This document shows positions 39,127 to 48,332 of a DNA stretch of 64,000 nucleotides, piece after piece. The stretch lies in assembly GCF_030818415.1 (NCBI RefSeq), contig NZ_JAUTAE010000001.1, positions 1,056,501-1,120,500 of the forward strand, written 5' to 3'. How positions within the stretch are numbered: the first letter of the stretch is position 1; each line of letters starts with the position of its first letter. Both the position numbers and the translations under genes were made by a program. The notes below the pieces were generated by a model. It was not told where the DNA came from, searched no databases, and was given only the letters and a program-made list of their open reading frames with translations. The stretch comes from Sphingomonas sp. SORGH_AS_0950 (lineage in GTDB: Bacteria; Pseudomonadota; Alphaproteobacteria; Sphingomonadales; Sphingomonadaceae).

Positions 39127-40383
39127 TCAGATCGCCTTCATCACCAGCGAGGCGTTGGTGCCGCCGAAGCCGAACGAGTTGTTCAGCACCGCCTTCACTT
39201 CGCGCTTCTTGGCGACGTGCGGAACCAGGTCGACGCCCTCGGTCCCCTCGTCCGGATTGTCGAGGTTCAGCGTCGGCGGAACGATCTGGTCGCGCAGCGC
39301 CAGGATGCAGAAGATGCTCTCGACCGCACCGGCACCGCCCAGCAGATGGCCGATCGCCGACTTGGTGCTCGACATGGACGCTCCCGACAGGTCGTCGCCG
39401 AACACCCGCTTCGCGGCGGCGAGTTCGATCGTATCGGCCATGGTCGAGGTGCCATGCGCGTTGATATAGTCGATGTCCGACGGCTCCATGCCCGCCTTGC
39501 GCAGCGCCATGCGCATCGCATTCTCGGCGCCCTTGCCCTCGGGGTGCGGGGCGGTGACGTGATAGGCGTCGCCCGACAGGCCATAGCCGACCACCTCGGC
39601 ATAGATCTTCGCGCCGCGCGCCTTGGCGTGCTCATATTCCTCGAGCACGACGACGCCCGCGCCCTCGCCCATCACGAAGCCGTCGCGGCCCTTGTCATAG
39701 GGACGGCTCGCTTCGGTTGGGCGGTCGTTCATGCTCATGTTGAGCGCGCGCGCCTGGGCGAAACCGGCCACGCCCAGCGGGTTGATCGTGCTTTCCGCAC
39801 CGCCCGCCAGCATGATGTCGGCATCATCGTCACGGATCATCCGCGCCGCGTCGCCGATCGAATGCGCGCCGGTCGAGCAGGCGGTGACGACCGCATGGTT
39901 CGGGCCCATCAGGCCGTATTTGATGCTGACCTGACCCGAGATCAGGTTGATCAGGCGACCATGGACGAAGTGCGGGCTGACCCGGCCCGGGCCCCGCTCG
40001 TGCAGGTTGACCGATTCGATCTCGATGCCCGGCAGGCCGCCGATGCCCGAGCCGATCGACACGCCCGCACGCAGCTTCGTGGCCTCGTCCATCTCGGTCA
40101 GGCCGGCATCTTCCAGCGCCTGTCCGGCGGCGTCGATGCCATAGACGATGAACGGATCGACCTGGCGCTGGACCTTGTGGTCGACGCGCTTGTCCGGGTC
40201 GAAGCCATATTCATGATCCTTGGGCTTCACCTCGCACGCGATGGTGCATTTCTGCCCGGTGGTATCGAACCGCGTGATCGGACCGGCGCCGGACTTGCCA
40301 GCGATCAGATTGGCCCAGGCGGTTTCCACGTCCGCGCCCAGAGGCGTGACAAGACCCAGTCCGGTTACGACGACGCGCCGCAT
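39127..40383 (-). CDS. fabF: Beta-ketoacyl-ACP synthase II
   Basis: A protein of 418 residues. It starts MRRVVVTGLGLVTPLG, a standard KAS II beginning; an ATG four codons upstream is possible. The nucleophilic cysteine is in VVTACSTGAHSIGDA, and the two histidines are in DYINAHGTSTMADT and KSAIGHLLGGAGAVE. It elongates acyl-ACP with malonyl-ACP, including the C16:1 to C18:1 step. A terminator-like hairpin lies between acpP and fabF, so fabF is probably made at a lower level than ACP. Confidence 0.97.
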   Translation of the reverse strand: MRRVVVTGLGLVTPLGADVETAWANLIAGKSGAGPITRFDTTGQKCTIACEVKPKDHEYGFDPDKRVDHKVQRQVDPFIVYGIDAAGQALEDAGLTEMDEATKLRAGVSIGSGIGGLPGIEIESVNLHERGPGRVSPHFVHGRLINLISGQVSIKYGLMGPNHAVVTACSTGAHSIGDAARMIRDDDADIMLAGGAESTINPLGVAGFAQARALNMSMNDRPTEASRPYDKGRDGFVMGEGAGVVVLEEYEHAKARGAKIYAEVVGYGLSGDAYHVTAPHPEGKGAENAMRMALRKAGMEPSDIDYINAHGTSTMADTIELAAAKRVFGDDLSGASMSSTKSAIGHLLGGAGAVESIFCILALRDQIVPPTLNLDNPDEGTEGVDLVPHVAKKREVKAVLNNSFGFGGTNASLVMKAI

Positions 40384-40400
40384 ATTCCACTCCATTCCAC

Positions 40401-40443
40401 AACGAAAACGGCTCCCCGCCCGCTAGTCGGGGTCGGGGAGCCG
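40401..40443 (-). terminator. Hairpin between acpP and fabF (attenuator)
   Basis: CGGCTCCCC (40409-40417) pairs with GGGGAGCCG (40435-40443). On the minus strand the stem is followed by TTTTCGTT. Partial termination would explain high ACP and lower FabF output. Confidence 0.7.
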
Positions 40444-40504
40444 CTTGAAACCTGGCCTTGGCGGCCCGTTCGGCCCGCATCATCTGCGGGCCGAGGCCCC
40501 GGTA

Positions 40505-40741
40505 TCAGGCCTTGTTCTCGTCGATGTACGTGATCGCGTCCTTGACGGTCGTGATCTTCTCGGCGGCATCGTCCGGGATTTCGACACCGAACTCTTCCTC
40601 GAACGCCATGACGAGCTCGACGATGTCGAGGCTGTCGGCACCGAGGTCGTCGATGAAGCTCGCGTCCTCGGTCACCTTGTCGGCTTCGACGCCGAGATGC
40701 TCGACGACGATCTTCTTCACGCGGTCGGCGGTCTCGCTCAT
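40505..40741 (-). CDS. acpP: Acyl carrier protein
   Basis: A protein of 78 residues, acidic and helical. The phosphopantetheine attachment serine is Ser37 in [20 protein letters not shown]. It carries growing acyl chains between fatty acid synthesis enzymes. It sits between fabG and fabF, the usual order, with 132 bases upstream that could hold its own promoter. Confidence 0.98.
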   Translation of the reverse strand: MSETADRVKKIVVEHLGVEADKVTEDASFIDDLGADSLDIVELVMAFEEEFGVEIPDDAAEKITTVKDAITYIDENKA

Positions 40742-40873
40742 GGTAATCCCTTCTCGTATCTAATCGGGGGTTGGTAATTCCTGAACGCACGTAGAACGCG
40801 CGTCCATGTCTGGCAAGCCCGTCCAGCGACGGACCAGCGCCAGGATAAGATCATTCGTGGCGATTATGCCGTT

Positions 40874-41614
40874 TTACAGCATCGCCATGCCGCCATTGAC
40901 GTGCAGCGTCTGGCCGGTGACGTAGCCCGCTTCCCTGGACGCCAGATAGACGACGGCCGCGCCGATATCCTCACCCTTGCCCAGATCGCCCGCCGGAATC
41001 CGACCCAGCAGCGCGGCCTTCTGCGCCTCGGGCAGCACGTCGGTCATCGCCGAACGCATGAAGCCGGGCGCGACGCAGTTCACCGTGATGTTGCGGCTGG
41101 CCAGTTCCTGCGCGACCGCCTTCGACATGCCGACCAGGCCCGCCTTGGACGCGGCATAATTGGCCTGCCCCGGATTGCCCGTGGCCCCGACGACCGAGGT
41201 GATCGAGATGATGCGGCCGAAACGCGCCTTCATCATCGGCTTGGCCGAGGCGCGGATCAGGCGGAACGCGGCTTCGAGGTTGACGCGGATCACCTGATCC
41301 CACTCCTCGTCCTTCATCCGCATGGTCAGATTGTCGCGGGTGACGCCCGCATTGTTGACCAGGATGTCGAGCTTGCCGCCCAGCGCTTCCACGGCTTGCG
41401 GGATCAGCGCATCGACCGCGGCGGGGTCGGACAGGTTGCACGGCACCGCGACATGATCGCCGCCCAGCTCTGCACGAAACGCCTCCAGCTTGTCGATATT
41501 GGAGCCGGACAGCGCCAGCTTGGCCCCCTGCGCCGCCAGCGCCTTCGCCACCGCCGAGCCGAGGCCACCCGATGCGCCGGTCACGAGGGCGGTCATTCCT
41601 GTCAGATCGAACAT
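40874..41614 (-). CDS. fabG: 3-oxoacyl-ACP reductase
   Basis: A protein of 246 residues of the short-chain dehydrogenase family. The NADPH loop is LVTGASGGLGSAVAKAL. NNAGVTRDNL is the NNAG motif. The catalytic Ser-Tyr-Lys lie in SITSVVGATGNPGQANYAASKAG. It reduces 3-oxoacyl-ACP. The ATG is only 2 bases after the stop of the GxxExxY gene, and its ribosome binding site GGAGAA lies inside the end of that gene, so the two are translated as neighbours on one message. Confidence 0.97.
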   Translation of the reverse strand: MFDLTGMTALVTGASGGLGSAVAKALAAQGAKLALSGSNIDKLEAFRAELGGDHVAVPCNLSDPAAVDALIPQAVEALGGKLDILVNNAGVTRDNLTMRMKDEEWDQVIRVNLEAAFRLIRASAKPMMKARFGRIISITSVVGATGNPGQANYAASKAGLVGMSKAVAQELASRNITVNCVAPGFMRSAMTDVLPEAQKAALLGRIPAGDLGKGEDIGAAVVYLASREAGYVTGQTLHVNGGMAML

Positions 41615-41616
41615 GC

Positions 41617-42045
41617 TTATTCTCCGATTTTCTGGTTCACGCGAAGCCGCGAAGACGCGATGGGCGTATAGTCGTTGACGATGCGGCGGAGCCCTTCCTT
41701 CAGGGTGGCGCCGCCGAAGTTGATAAGCAGCCCCAAGGGCTGCCTGGTCAGGCGCAGATAGGTGAGGAGTTGTTTTGCATGAGCGGCATTCAGCCGCTCG
41801 ACGGATTTAATTTCGACAAGAAGGCTGCCTTCGATCAGGAGATCGATGCGAAACGCCCCATCGAATTGCAGGCCATCAAAGCTGAAATCGACAGCCCGCT
41901 GCCGCTCTGCGCGATAGCCCATGTCGCTCAGCTTGGCAGCCAGGATCGTCTCATAGACGCTCTCCAGCAATCCAGGGCCCAGCTCACGATGAAGGCGCAA
42001 GGAAAGATCGATCACATCGAACGCTATCGTTTCAATGTCTTTCAT
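41617..42045 (-). CDS. GxxExxY protein (PD-(D/E)XK nuclease-like)
   Basis: A protein of 142 residues. The name-giving motif is GPGLLESVYE near residues 23-32. A nuclease-like core follows: FRIDLLIEGSLLVEIKSVERL has the Asp and Glu-x-Lys of PD-(D/E)XK enzymes, then AKQLLTYLRLTRQPLGLLINFG. Function is unknown to me; the family is scattered across bacteria. Here it is wedged between fabD and fabG. One copy of a 27-bp repeat lies directly before its ATG and an inverted copy covers its last codons (41634-41660), which suggests it arrived as a repeat-bounded unit. Confidence 0.88.
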   Translation of the reverse strand: MKDIETIAFDVIDLSLRLHRELGPGLLESVYETILAAKLSDMGYRAERQRAVDFSFDGLQFDGAFRIDLLIEGSLLVEIKSVERLNAAHAKQLLTYLRLTRQPLGLLINFGGATLKEGLRRIVNDYTPIASSRLRVNQKIGE

Positions 42046-42074
42046 CTTCGCGTCCTCGCGCCTTCGCGTGAACC
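41634..42074. repeat. Inverted repeat pair flanking the GxxExxY gene
   Basis: The left arm (41634-41660) begins GGTTCACGCGAAG. The right arm (42046-42074) is its reverse complement with two mismatches in 27 bp. The right arm ends at the base before the gene's start codon. The left arm encodes the protein's final residues. Confidence 0.8.
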
Positions 42075-42077
42075 AAA

Positions 42078-43052
42078 TCAGAGCTTCGCCAGAAGCCCCT
42101 CGATATCGTCCATAGTCACGACGCTGACCGCGTCCGCATCCGGCGCGATGCGCTTGACCATGGGGCCAAGGACCTTGCCGCCGAACTCCACGAACTGCGC
42201 CACGCCCGCCGCTTCCATCGCCAGCACCGATTCGCGCCAGCGGACCATCCCCGTCACCTGTGCCACCAGCAGCGCACGGATCGCGCCCGGATCGGCGACC
42301 GGCGCCGCCTCGACATTGGCATAGACCGGGACCAGCGGCGCGCGGATCGTCGCTTCGGCGAGGGCGGCGTCCATCGCGTCGGCGGCGGGCTGCATCAGCG
42401 GGCAGTGGAACGGCGCCGACACCGGCAGCAGGACGGCGCGCTTGGCGCCCAGGTCCTTGGCCAGCGCCACCGCCTTCTCGATCGCGGCACGGTGGCCCGA
42501 GATCACCACCTGGCTCGGGTCATTGTCGTTGGCGACCGTGCAGACCAGCGGCTCGCCACCCTCGGCCAGCATCGCATCGACCGCCGCGCCCGCAATCACC
42601 TTCGCCTTTTCGAGGTCCGCGCCCAGCAGCGCGGCCATCGCGCCCTCACCCACCGGCACCGCCGCCTGCATCGCCCGGCCGCGCAGCTTCAGCAGGCGCG
42701 CCGTCGTCGCCAGGTCGATCGCATCGGCCGCGCACAATGCGGTATATTCGCCCAGCGAGTGGCCCGCGACGAAATCGGCCTTTTCCGACAGGCGGACGCC
42801 GCCTTCCTTCTCCAGCACGCGCAGGGTCGCGATGGCGTTCGCCATGATCGCGGGTTGCGCATTCTCGGTCAGGGTCAGCTCGTCGGCGGGGCCGTCGACC
42901 ATCAGGCGATAGAGATGCTGGCCCAGCGCCTCGTCGACCTCCTGGAACACCTCGCGGGCGACCGGGCTCGCCTCGGCCAGCGCCTTGCCCATGCCGACGG
43001 CCTGGCTGCCCTGGCCCGGAAAGATGAATGCACGCATGTTCGTATCTGCCAT
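42078..43052 (-). CDS. fabD: Malonyl CoA-acyl carrier protein transacylase
   Basis: A protein of 324 residues (319 if started at the second ATG, 43037). MRAFIFPGQGSQAVGMG opens the fold. The nucleophile serine is in FVAGHSLGEYTAL, and the catalytic histidine is in PVSAPFHCPLMQPAADAM. It transfers malonyl groups from CoA to ACP. It is the first gene of the fab run here, divergent from rpsF. Confidence 0.97.
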   Translation of the reverse strand: MADTNMRAFIFPGQGSQAVGMGKALAEASPVAREVFQEVDEALGQHLYRLMVDGPADELTLTENAQPAIMANAIATLRVLEKEGGVRLSEKADFVAGHSLGEYTALCAADAIDLATTARLLKLRGRAMQAAVPVGEGAMAALLGADLEKAKVIAGAAVDAMLAEGGEPLVCTVANDNDPSQVVISGHRAAIEKAVALAKDLGAKRAVLLPVSAPFHCPLMQPAADAMDAALAEATIRAPLVPVYANVEAAPVADPGAIRALLVAQVTGMVRWRESVLAMEAAGVAQFVEFGGKVLGPMVKRIAPDADAVSVVTMDDIEGLLAKL

Positions 43053-43165
43053 GAAACGGTAATAGGATGGCCCGCGCGGTAGAAAGGTCGCCCGCCGCTG
43101 GCAAGTCTGCGGCCCCTTCGCCGCTTGCCTTTTGCCGCCAAATCGCTATGAGCCAGCGCACCATT

Positions 43166-43193
43166 GGGCGGGAAGCACCTGCTTCACCCGCCC
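43166..43193 (+). promoter_or_regulatory. Strong hairpin in the rpsF leader
   Basis: GGGCGGGAAGCA pairs with TGCTT-CA-CCCGCCC, a 12-bp stem with a 2-base bulge. It lies about 100 bases before the rpsF start. It could belong to a ribosomal protein leader or be a fabD-side element. No T run follows. Confidence 0.4.
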
Positions 43194-43294
43194 TCATGCC
43201 ATTTTGGCGTGACGGTATTGAAGTATGGAAGACAGCCGGAGGGGCGTCCCACATGGGGTGGGCGTCAGCGATCGGCCAACATAAGGTAAGCTGC

Positions 43295-43705
43295 ATGGCT
43301 CTTTACGAGCACGTGTTCCTTGCGCGCCAGGATCTGGCACAGGCGCAGGTGGACGCGCTGGCGGAAGCCGCCACGAAGATCGTCGAGGACAATCAGGGCA
43401 AGGTCGTGAAGACCGAGACCTGGGGCCTGCGTTCGCTGGCGTACAAGATCGCCAAGAACCGCAAGGCGCACTACGTCATGCTCGAAATCGACGCCCCCGC
43501 GGGTGTCGTCGCCGAGCTGGAGCGCCAGACCCAGATCAACGAAGACGTGATCCGCTACATGACCGTCAAGGTTGACGGCCATGAAGAAGGTCCGTCGGTG
43601 ATGATGCGCAAGCAGGAGCGCGACCGCGAGCGTCGTGCCGATCGTGGCGAACGCCCCGACCGCGCTGACCGCCCCCGTCGTGATCGTGAAGAGGAAGCCG
43701 CATAA
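43295..43705 (+). CDS. rpsF: 30S ribosomal protein S6
   Basis: A protein of 136 residues. It starts [20 protein letters not shown] and contains [30 protein letters not shown], the S6 ferredoxin-like core. The C-terminal tail is rich in Arg and Asp ([20 protein letters not shown]), as often in alphaproteobacteria. The ATG at 43295 was chosen because the conserved N-terminus begins there. S6 pairs with S18 in the 30S platform. Its stop overlaps the rpsR start by one base. Confidence 0.98.
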   Translation: MALYEHVFLARQDLAQAQVDALAEAATKIVEDNQGKVVKTETWGLRSLAYKIAKNRKAHYVMLEIDAPAGVVAELERQTQINEDVIRYMTVKVDGHEEGPSVMMRKQERDRERRADRGERPDRADRPRRDREEEAA

Positions 43706-43929
43706 TGGCCCGCCCGTTTTTCCGTCGCCGCAAGAGCTGCCCCTTCTCCGCGAAGGACGCGCCCCGGATCGACTATAAGGACGTCCGTCTGCTCCAGGGC
43801 TTCGTGTCCGAGCGCGGCAAGATCGTGCCTTCGCGCATCACCAGCGTGTCGGCCAAGAAGCAGCGCGAACTGGCCCAGGCCATCAAGCGCGCCCGTCACC
43901 TGGGCCTCCTGCCCTACGTCGTGAAGTAA
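43705..43929 (+). CDS. rpsR: 30S ribosomal protein S18
   Basis: A protein of 74 residues, full length. [40 protein letters not shown] is the conserved core, with [28 protein letters not shown] at the end. It binds the 30S platform together with S6. It is coupled to rpsF by a TAATG overlap, and rplI follows 13 bases later. Confidence 0.98.
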   Translation: MARPFFRRRKSCPFSAKDAPRIDYKDVRLLQGFVSERGKIVPSRITSVSAKKQRELAQAIKRARHLGLLPYVVK

Positions 43930-43942
43930 GGAGTCCTAGAAG

Positions 43943-44536
43943 ATGGACGTTATTCTGCTTGAGCGCGTCGAGAAGCTCGGCGCCATCGGCGACGTGGTCA
44001 CGGTGAAGGACGGCTTTGCCCGTAACTTCCTGCTGCCGCGCAAGAAGGCGCTGCGCGCCAACGAAGCCAACAAGAAGGTGTTCGAGGCCAACCGCGCCCG
44101 CATCGAAGCCGAGAACGCGAACCGTCGCGCCGAGGCCGAGGTCGAGTCGAAGACCTTCGAGAACGCCACCGTCACCCTGATCCGTCAGGCGTCGAATGTC
44201 GGCCAGCTGTACGGCTCGGTCGCGGTGCGTGACCTGGTCGAGGCGCTGGTCGCCGACGGCCACAAGGTCAACAAGAGCCAGATCGTGCTCGACCGTCCGA
44301 TCAAGGCGATCGGCCTGTACGACGTGCGCGTCGCGCTTCACCCGGAAGTGGCCGTGACCGTCAAGGTCAACGTCGCCCGCTCGCCGGAAGAAGCCGAGAT
44401 GCAGGCGCAGGGCGTCGACGTCATGGCCTCGATGTTCGAGCGTGACGAAGCCGGCTTCACCGAGGATTACGATCCCAACGCCGAGCCGGGCGCCACCGCC
44501 GAGGTTCAGCCGGAGCAGGACGAAGCGCAGGGTTAA
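43943..44536 (+). CDS. rplI: 50S ribosomal protein L9
   Basis: A protein of 197 residues, longer than the 149 of E. coli L9. The N-terminal domain MDVILLERVEKLGAIGDVVTVKDGFARNFLLPRKKAL is followed by the long connecting helix and C-terminal RNA-binding domain (LYGSVAVRDLVEAL). The last about 45 residues form an acidic extension (DEAGFTEDYDPNAEPG), usual in sphingomonads. It is the last gene of the rpsF-rpsR-rplI operon and is followed by a terminator. Confidence 0.98.
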   Translation: MDVILLERVEKLGAIGDVVTVKDGFARNFLLPRKKALRANEANKKVFEANRARIEAENANRRAEAEVESKTFENATVTLIRQASNVGQLYGSVAVRDLVEALVADGHKVNKSQIVLDRPIKAIGLYDVRVALHPEVAVTVKVNVARSPEEAEMQAQGVDVMASMFERDEAGFTEDYDPNAEPGATAEVQPEQDEAQG

Positions 44537-44570
44537 TCCCGACGCTTCGGCCCTCGGTCGAATAGAAGAA

Positions 44571-44604
44571 GGGCCGTCCGGCATGTCCGGGCGGCCCTTT
44601 TTTG
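44571..44604 (+). terminator. Rho-independent terminator after rplI
   Basis: GGGCCGTCCGG (44571-44581) pairs with CCGGGCGGCCC (44587-44597), followed by TTTTTTG. Confidence 0.9.
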
Positions 44605-44654
44605 TGTCCTGTGGGCGGCCGAGCCACAATGAACCGGCCGTACGGGGGATCGGC

Positions 44655-44732
44655 TTAGGGACAGGTGACGCACGCGCTGACGACGGCAGCCAGCGGAATG
44701 AGCGCGCAAATGAGTGGCATGATATGTTTCAT
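44655..44732 (-). CDS. Possible 25-residue lipoprotein-like peptide
   Basis: MKHIMPLICALIPLAAVVSACVTCP: a positively charged start, a hydrophobic stretch and a lipobox-like AVVSAC, giving a tiny mature peptide. This is reminiscent of entericidin-like small lipoproteins, but no family match is claimed. The ribosome binding site (AGGATC) is weak. It sits alone between the rplI terminator and the next minus-strand gene. Confidence 0.35.
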   Translation of the reverse strand: MKHIMPLICALIPLAAVVSACVTCP

Positions 44733-44870
44733 GATGATGCCCGATCCTGTCCAACGGACGATAAATAAACGGCCGAGTGCAAAAGTTTCGTTACGATGAA
44801 CGCACGACCGAAAAATTTTTCGGTTCATCGCTCCATGGGATCTGCTCGCCGCCAAACAAGGGGCGGTAAG

Positions 44871-45344
44871 CTATCGCTTGATCCGAGCAATCAGGCGGCG
44901 GGCATGATCGTCCGCCAGACCCAGAAGTTCGGCGACCTCCTCGACACGAATGTCCGGTCGATCGCGGAGCAAATCCTCGATCGTCCAGATAAGCGAGTCT
45001 GCCATCGGTTCCAGGAAGCAACAGGGTGTCGCCAGCGAGCGCGCGATGCGGAGTACGTCTTCGCACGTTGCGAACCTCTCCGGCCATGCGTTCGCGGTCA
45101 GGATTCGGGCAGCCTGCGCCTCGTTGATCCGCGCGAGCAAATGCTCGTCAAAGATGCGCTCCTCCTGCGCCACCAGCCAATATTGGGTACAGGCCCGACA
45201 CTGGCCGAGATAGCGCCACCATTGCGGATCGCCCGGCGACGTTAGCTCTTGAAACGTCGCCAGAAATCGCTCGTCGCGCCCCTGATGATCGCCCATCGGG
45301 ATATGCGCAATGTCGGGCAACGAGGCGCACAGACAATCTGTCAT
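44871..45344 (-). CDS. Hypothetical protein with CxC/CxxC cysteines
   Basis: A protein of 157 residues of unknown family. Cysteines 4 and 6 (MTDCLCAS) and 49 and 52 (GQCRACTQYW) could bind zinc. The N-terminal half is rich in Trp and acidic residues (DPQWWRYLGQCRACTQYWL). The C-terminus (DIRVEEVAELLGLADDHARRLIARIKR) looks like a small helical, possibly DNA-binding, segment. It begins 2 bases after the mutL stop codon on the same strand, so it is probably cotranslated with mutL. No function is assigned. Confidence 0.75.
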   Translation of the reverse strand: MTDCLCASLPDIAHIPMGDHQGRDERFLATFQELTSPGDPQWWRYLGQCRACTQYWLVAQEERIFDEHLLARINEAQAARILTANAWPERFATCEDVLRIARSLATPCCFLEPMADSLIWTIEDLLRDRPDIRVEEVAELLGLADDHARRLIARIKR

Positions 45345-45346
45345 CG

Positions 45347-47134
45347 TCACTTCCGCCCGAACAGCTTCTCGATATCTCCATGCTGCAACTTCACCCAGGT
45401 CGGGCGGCCGTGATTGCACTGGCCGGAATGCGGCGTGACCTCCATCTCGCGGAGGAGCGCGTTCATCTCGGCGACCGACAGGATACGGCCCGCGCGGACC
45501 GAGCCGTGGCAGGCCATGGTCGCCGCGACATGATCCAGCCGCTCGCGCAAGGACAGCGCCTGGTCGAACGCCGCGAGTTCGTCCGCCAGATCGGCGACCA
45601 GCCCCTTGGGATCGCTCTGCCCCAATAAAGCGGGCGTGGCGCGGACCAGCATCGCGGTCGGGCCGAACCGTTCGAGATCGAGCCCGAACTCCGCCAGCTC
45701 CTCGGCGCGCGCCTCCAGCCGGTCGCAGGCGGGTTCGTCCAGCTCGACCACTTCCGGAATCAGCATTGCCTGCGACGCGATCCGCCCGCCGGTCAGCGCG
45801 GCGCGCATCCGCTCCAGCACCAGCCGTTCGTGCGCGGCATGCTGGTCGACCAGGACGAGGCCATCCTCGGCTTCGGCGACGATATAGGTCTTGGCGACCT
45901 GTCCGCGCGCAACGCCCATCGGATATTGGCGCACCTCGGGCGGGGCCGCGAAGGCGGCTTCGGCGCGGGCGAGCGGTGGCGGCGCCGCAAAGCCGGGGCG
46001 CGGCGCGAAGAGCGACTGTCGCTCCATGACGCGCGTCTCGGGCGCGGACGCGGCCCAGCTGTCGAGCGGCGGCGTGCCGCCGGGCGGAGCGGCGACGCTC
46101 TCGCTCTGCCACATCGCCAGCGCCGAGTCGGGCGGGCGCTGGACGCTGCGATGCCCGGCCTCGTCGAGGGCGCGGCGCAGGCCCGACACGATCATCCCCC
46201 GGATCAGCGCCGGGTCGCGAAAGCGGACCTCGGTCTTGGCCGGGTGGACGTTCACATCGACCTCCGACGGCGGCATGTCGAGGAACAGCGCGACCACCGC
46301 GTGACGATCGCGTGGCAACATCTCGGCATAAGCGCCTCTGATCGCGCCCATCAGCAGGCGATCGCGGACCGGGCGGCCATTGACGAACAGATATTGGTGG
46401 TCGGCGATGCCCCGGTTGAAGGTCGGCAACCCCGCCACGCCGCCCAGCGACACCGTGTCGCGCACCCAGTCGATCGCGACCGAATTCTCCGCCAGCGCCC
46501 GGTCGGTCAGCCCCGCGACGCGCCCCGGCCGCTCCTCCCCGCCCGGCACGGTCAGCACCCGCCGCCCGTCATGCTCCAGGGTGAAGGCGATGTCGGGCCG
46601 CGCCATCGCCAGCCGGCGCACCATGTCGAGACAGGCGGCATATTCCGAACGGGGCGAACGCAGGAACTTGCGCCGCGCCGGGACACGCGCGAACAGGTCC
46701 TCGACCAGGATGCGGGTGCCGGGCGGCACGGCGGCGGGGCCGTCGCGCAGCACCTCGCCATTGTCGACCACCCGGCTCCAGCCGTCGCGCCCCGCCGGAC
46801 GACTCTCGATCGTCACACGCGCGACGCTGGCGATGGACGGCAGGGCTTCGCCGCGAAATCCGAGGGTTAGGACCGATTCGATCGCCTCGTCGGGCAGCTT
46901 GGAGGTACAATGCCGCTCCAGCGCGAGGGCCATGTCCTCGGCCGACATGCCGCATCCGTCGTCCGCCACCTCGATCCGGCCGACCCCGCCCTGACCCAGC
47001 GCGACCGCGATCCGCGTCGCCCCGGCATCGATCGAATTTTCGACCAACTCCTTCAACGCACTGGCGGGCCTTTCCACCACTTCACCGGCCGCGATACGAT
47101 TGACGAGATGGGGAGGCAGACGCCGTATTGACAT
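45347..47134 (-). CDS. mutL: DNA mismatch repair endonuclease MutL
   Basis: A protein of 595 residues. The GHKL ATPase region starts IRRLPPHLVNRIAAGEVVERPASALKELVENSIDAGA, with FRGEALPSI further on. The C-terminal nuclease domain has VDQHAAHERLVLE, matching DQHAx2Ex4E, and GQCNHGRPTW near the end. It nicks and licenses repair after MutS finds a mismatch. The start at 47134 begins the conserved N-terminus; in-frame upstream codons run into the mreB promoter area. It is divergent from mreB with 133 bp between starts. Confidence 0.97.
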   Translation of the reverse strand: MSIRRLPPHLVNRIAAGEVVERPASALKELVENSIDAGATRIAVALGQGGVGRIEVADDGCGMSAEDMALALERHCTSKLPDEAIESVLTLGFRGEALPSIASVARVTIESRPAGRDGWSRVVDNGEVLRDGPAAVPPGTRILVEDLFARVPARRKFLRSPRSEYAACLDMVRRLAMARPDIAFTLEHDGRRVLTVPGGEERPGRVAGLTDRALAENSVAIDWVRDTVSLGGVAGLPTFNRGIADHQYLFVNGRPVRDRLLMGAIRGAYAEMLPRDRHAVVALFLDMPPSEVDVNVHPAKTEVRFRDPALIRGMIVSGLRRALDEAGHRSVQRPPDSALAMWQSESVAAPPGGTPPLDSWAASAPETRVMERQSLFAPRPGFAAPPPLARAEAAFAAPPEVRQYPMGVARGQVAKTYIVAEAEDGLVLVDQHAAHERLVLERMRAALTGGRIASQAMLIPEVVELDEPACDRLEARAEELAEFGLDLERFGPTAMLVRATPALLGQSDPKGLVADLADELAAFDQALSLRERLDHVAATMACHGSVRAGRILSVAEMNALLREMEVTPHSGQCNHGRPTWVKLQHGDIEKLFGRK

Positions 47135-47228
47135 GCGGCAAACCCTAGCCCAAGCGACGGCATCCCGCGACCCCGCAAATGACGGTGCAGGTGCCTGTGA
47201 CGGCTCTTGGCGGCGGTTCGGGATATGA

Positions 47229-48308
<1,080 letters not shown>

Positions 48309-48332
48309 CCTCCAGCATAAGGGGACCGGCGC

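Noticed and set aside
43166..43193. Terminator for fabD
   Set aside because: The hairpin lies upstream, not downstream, of fabD, and no T run follows on either strand.
44871..46112. 413-codon minus-strand frame beginning inside mutL
   Set aside because: Its first two thirds are antisense or out of frame to conserved mutL sequence; only the part from the ATG at 45344 looks like a gene.
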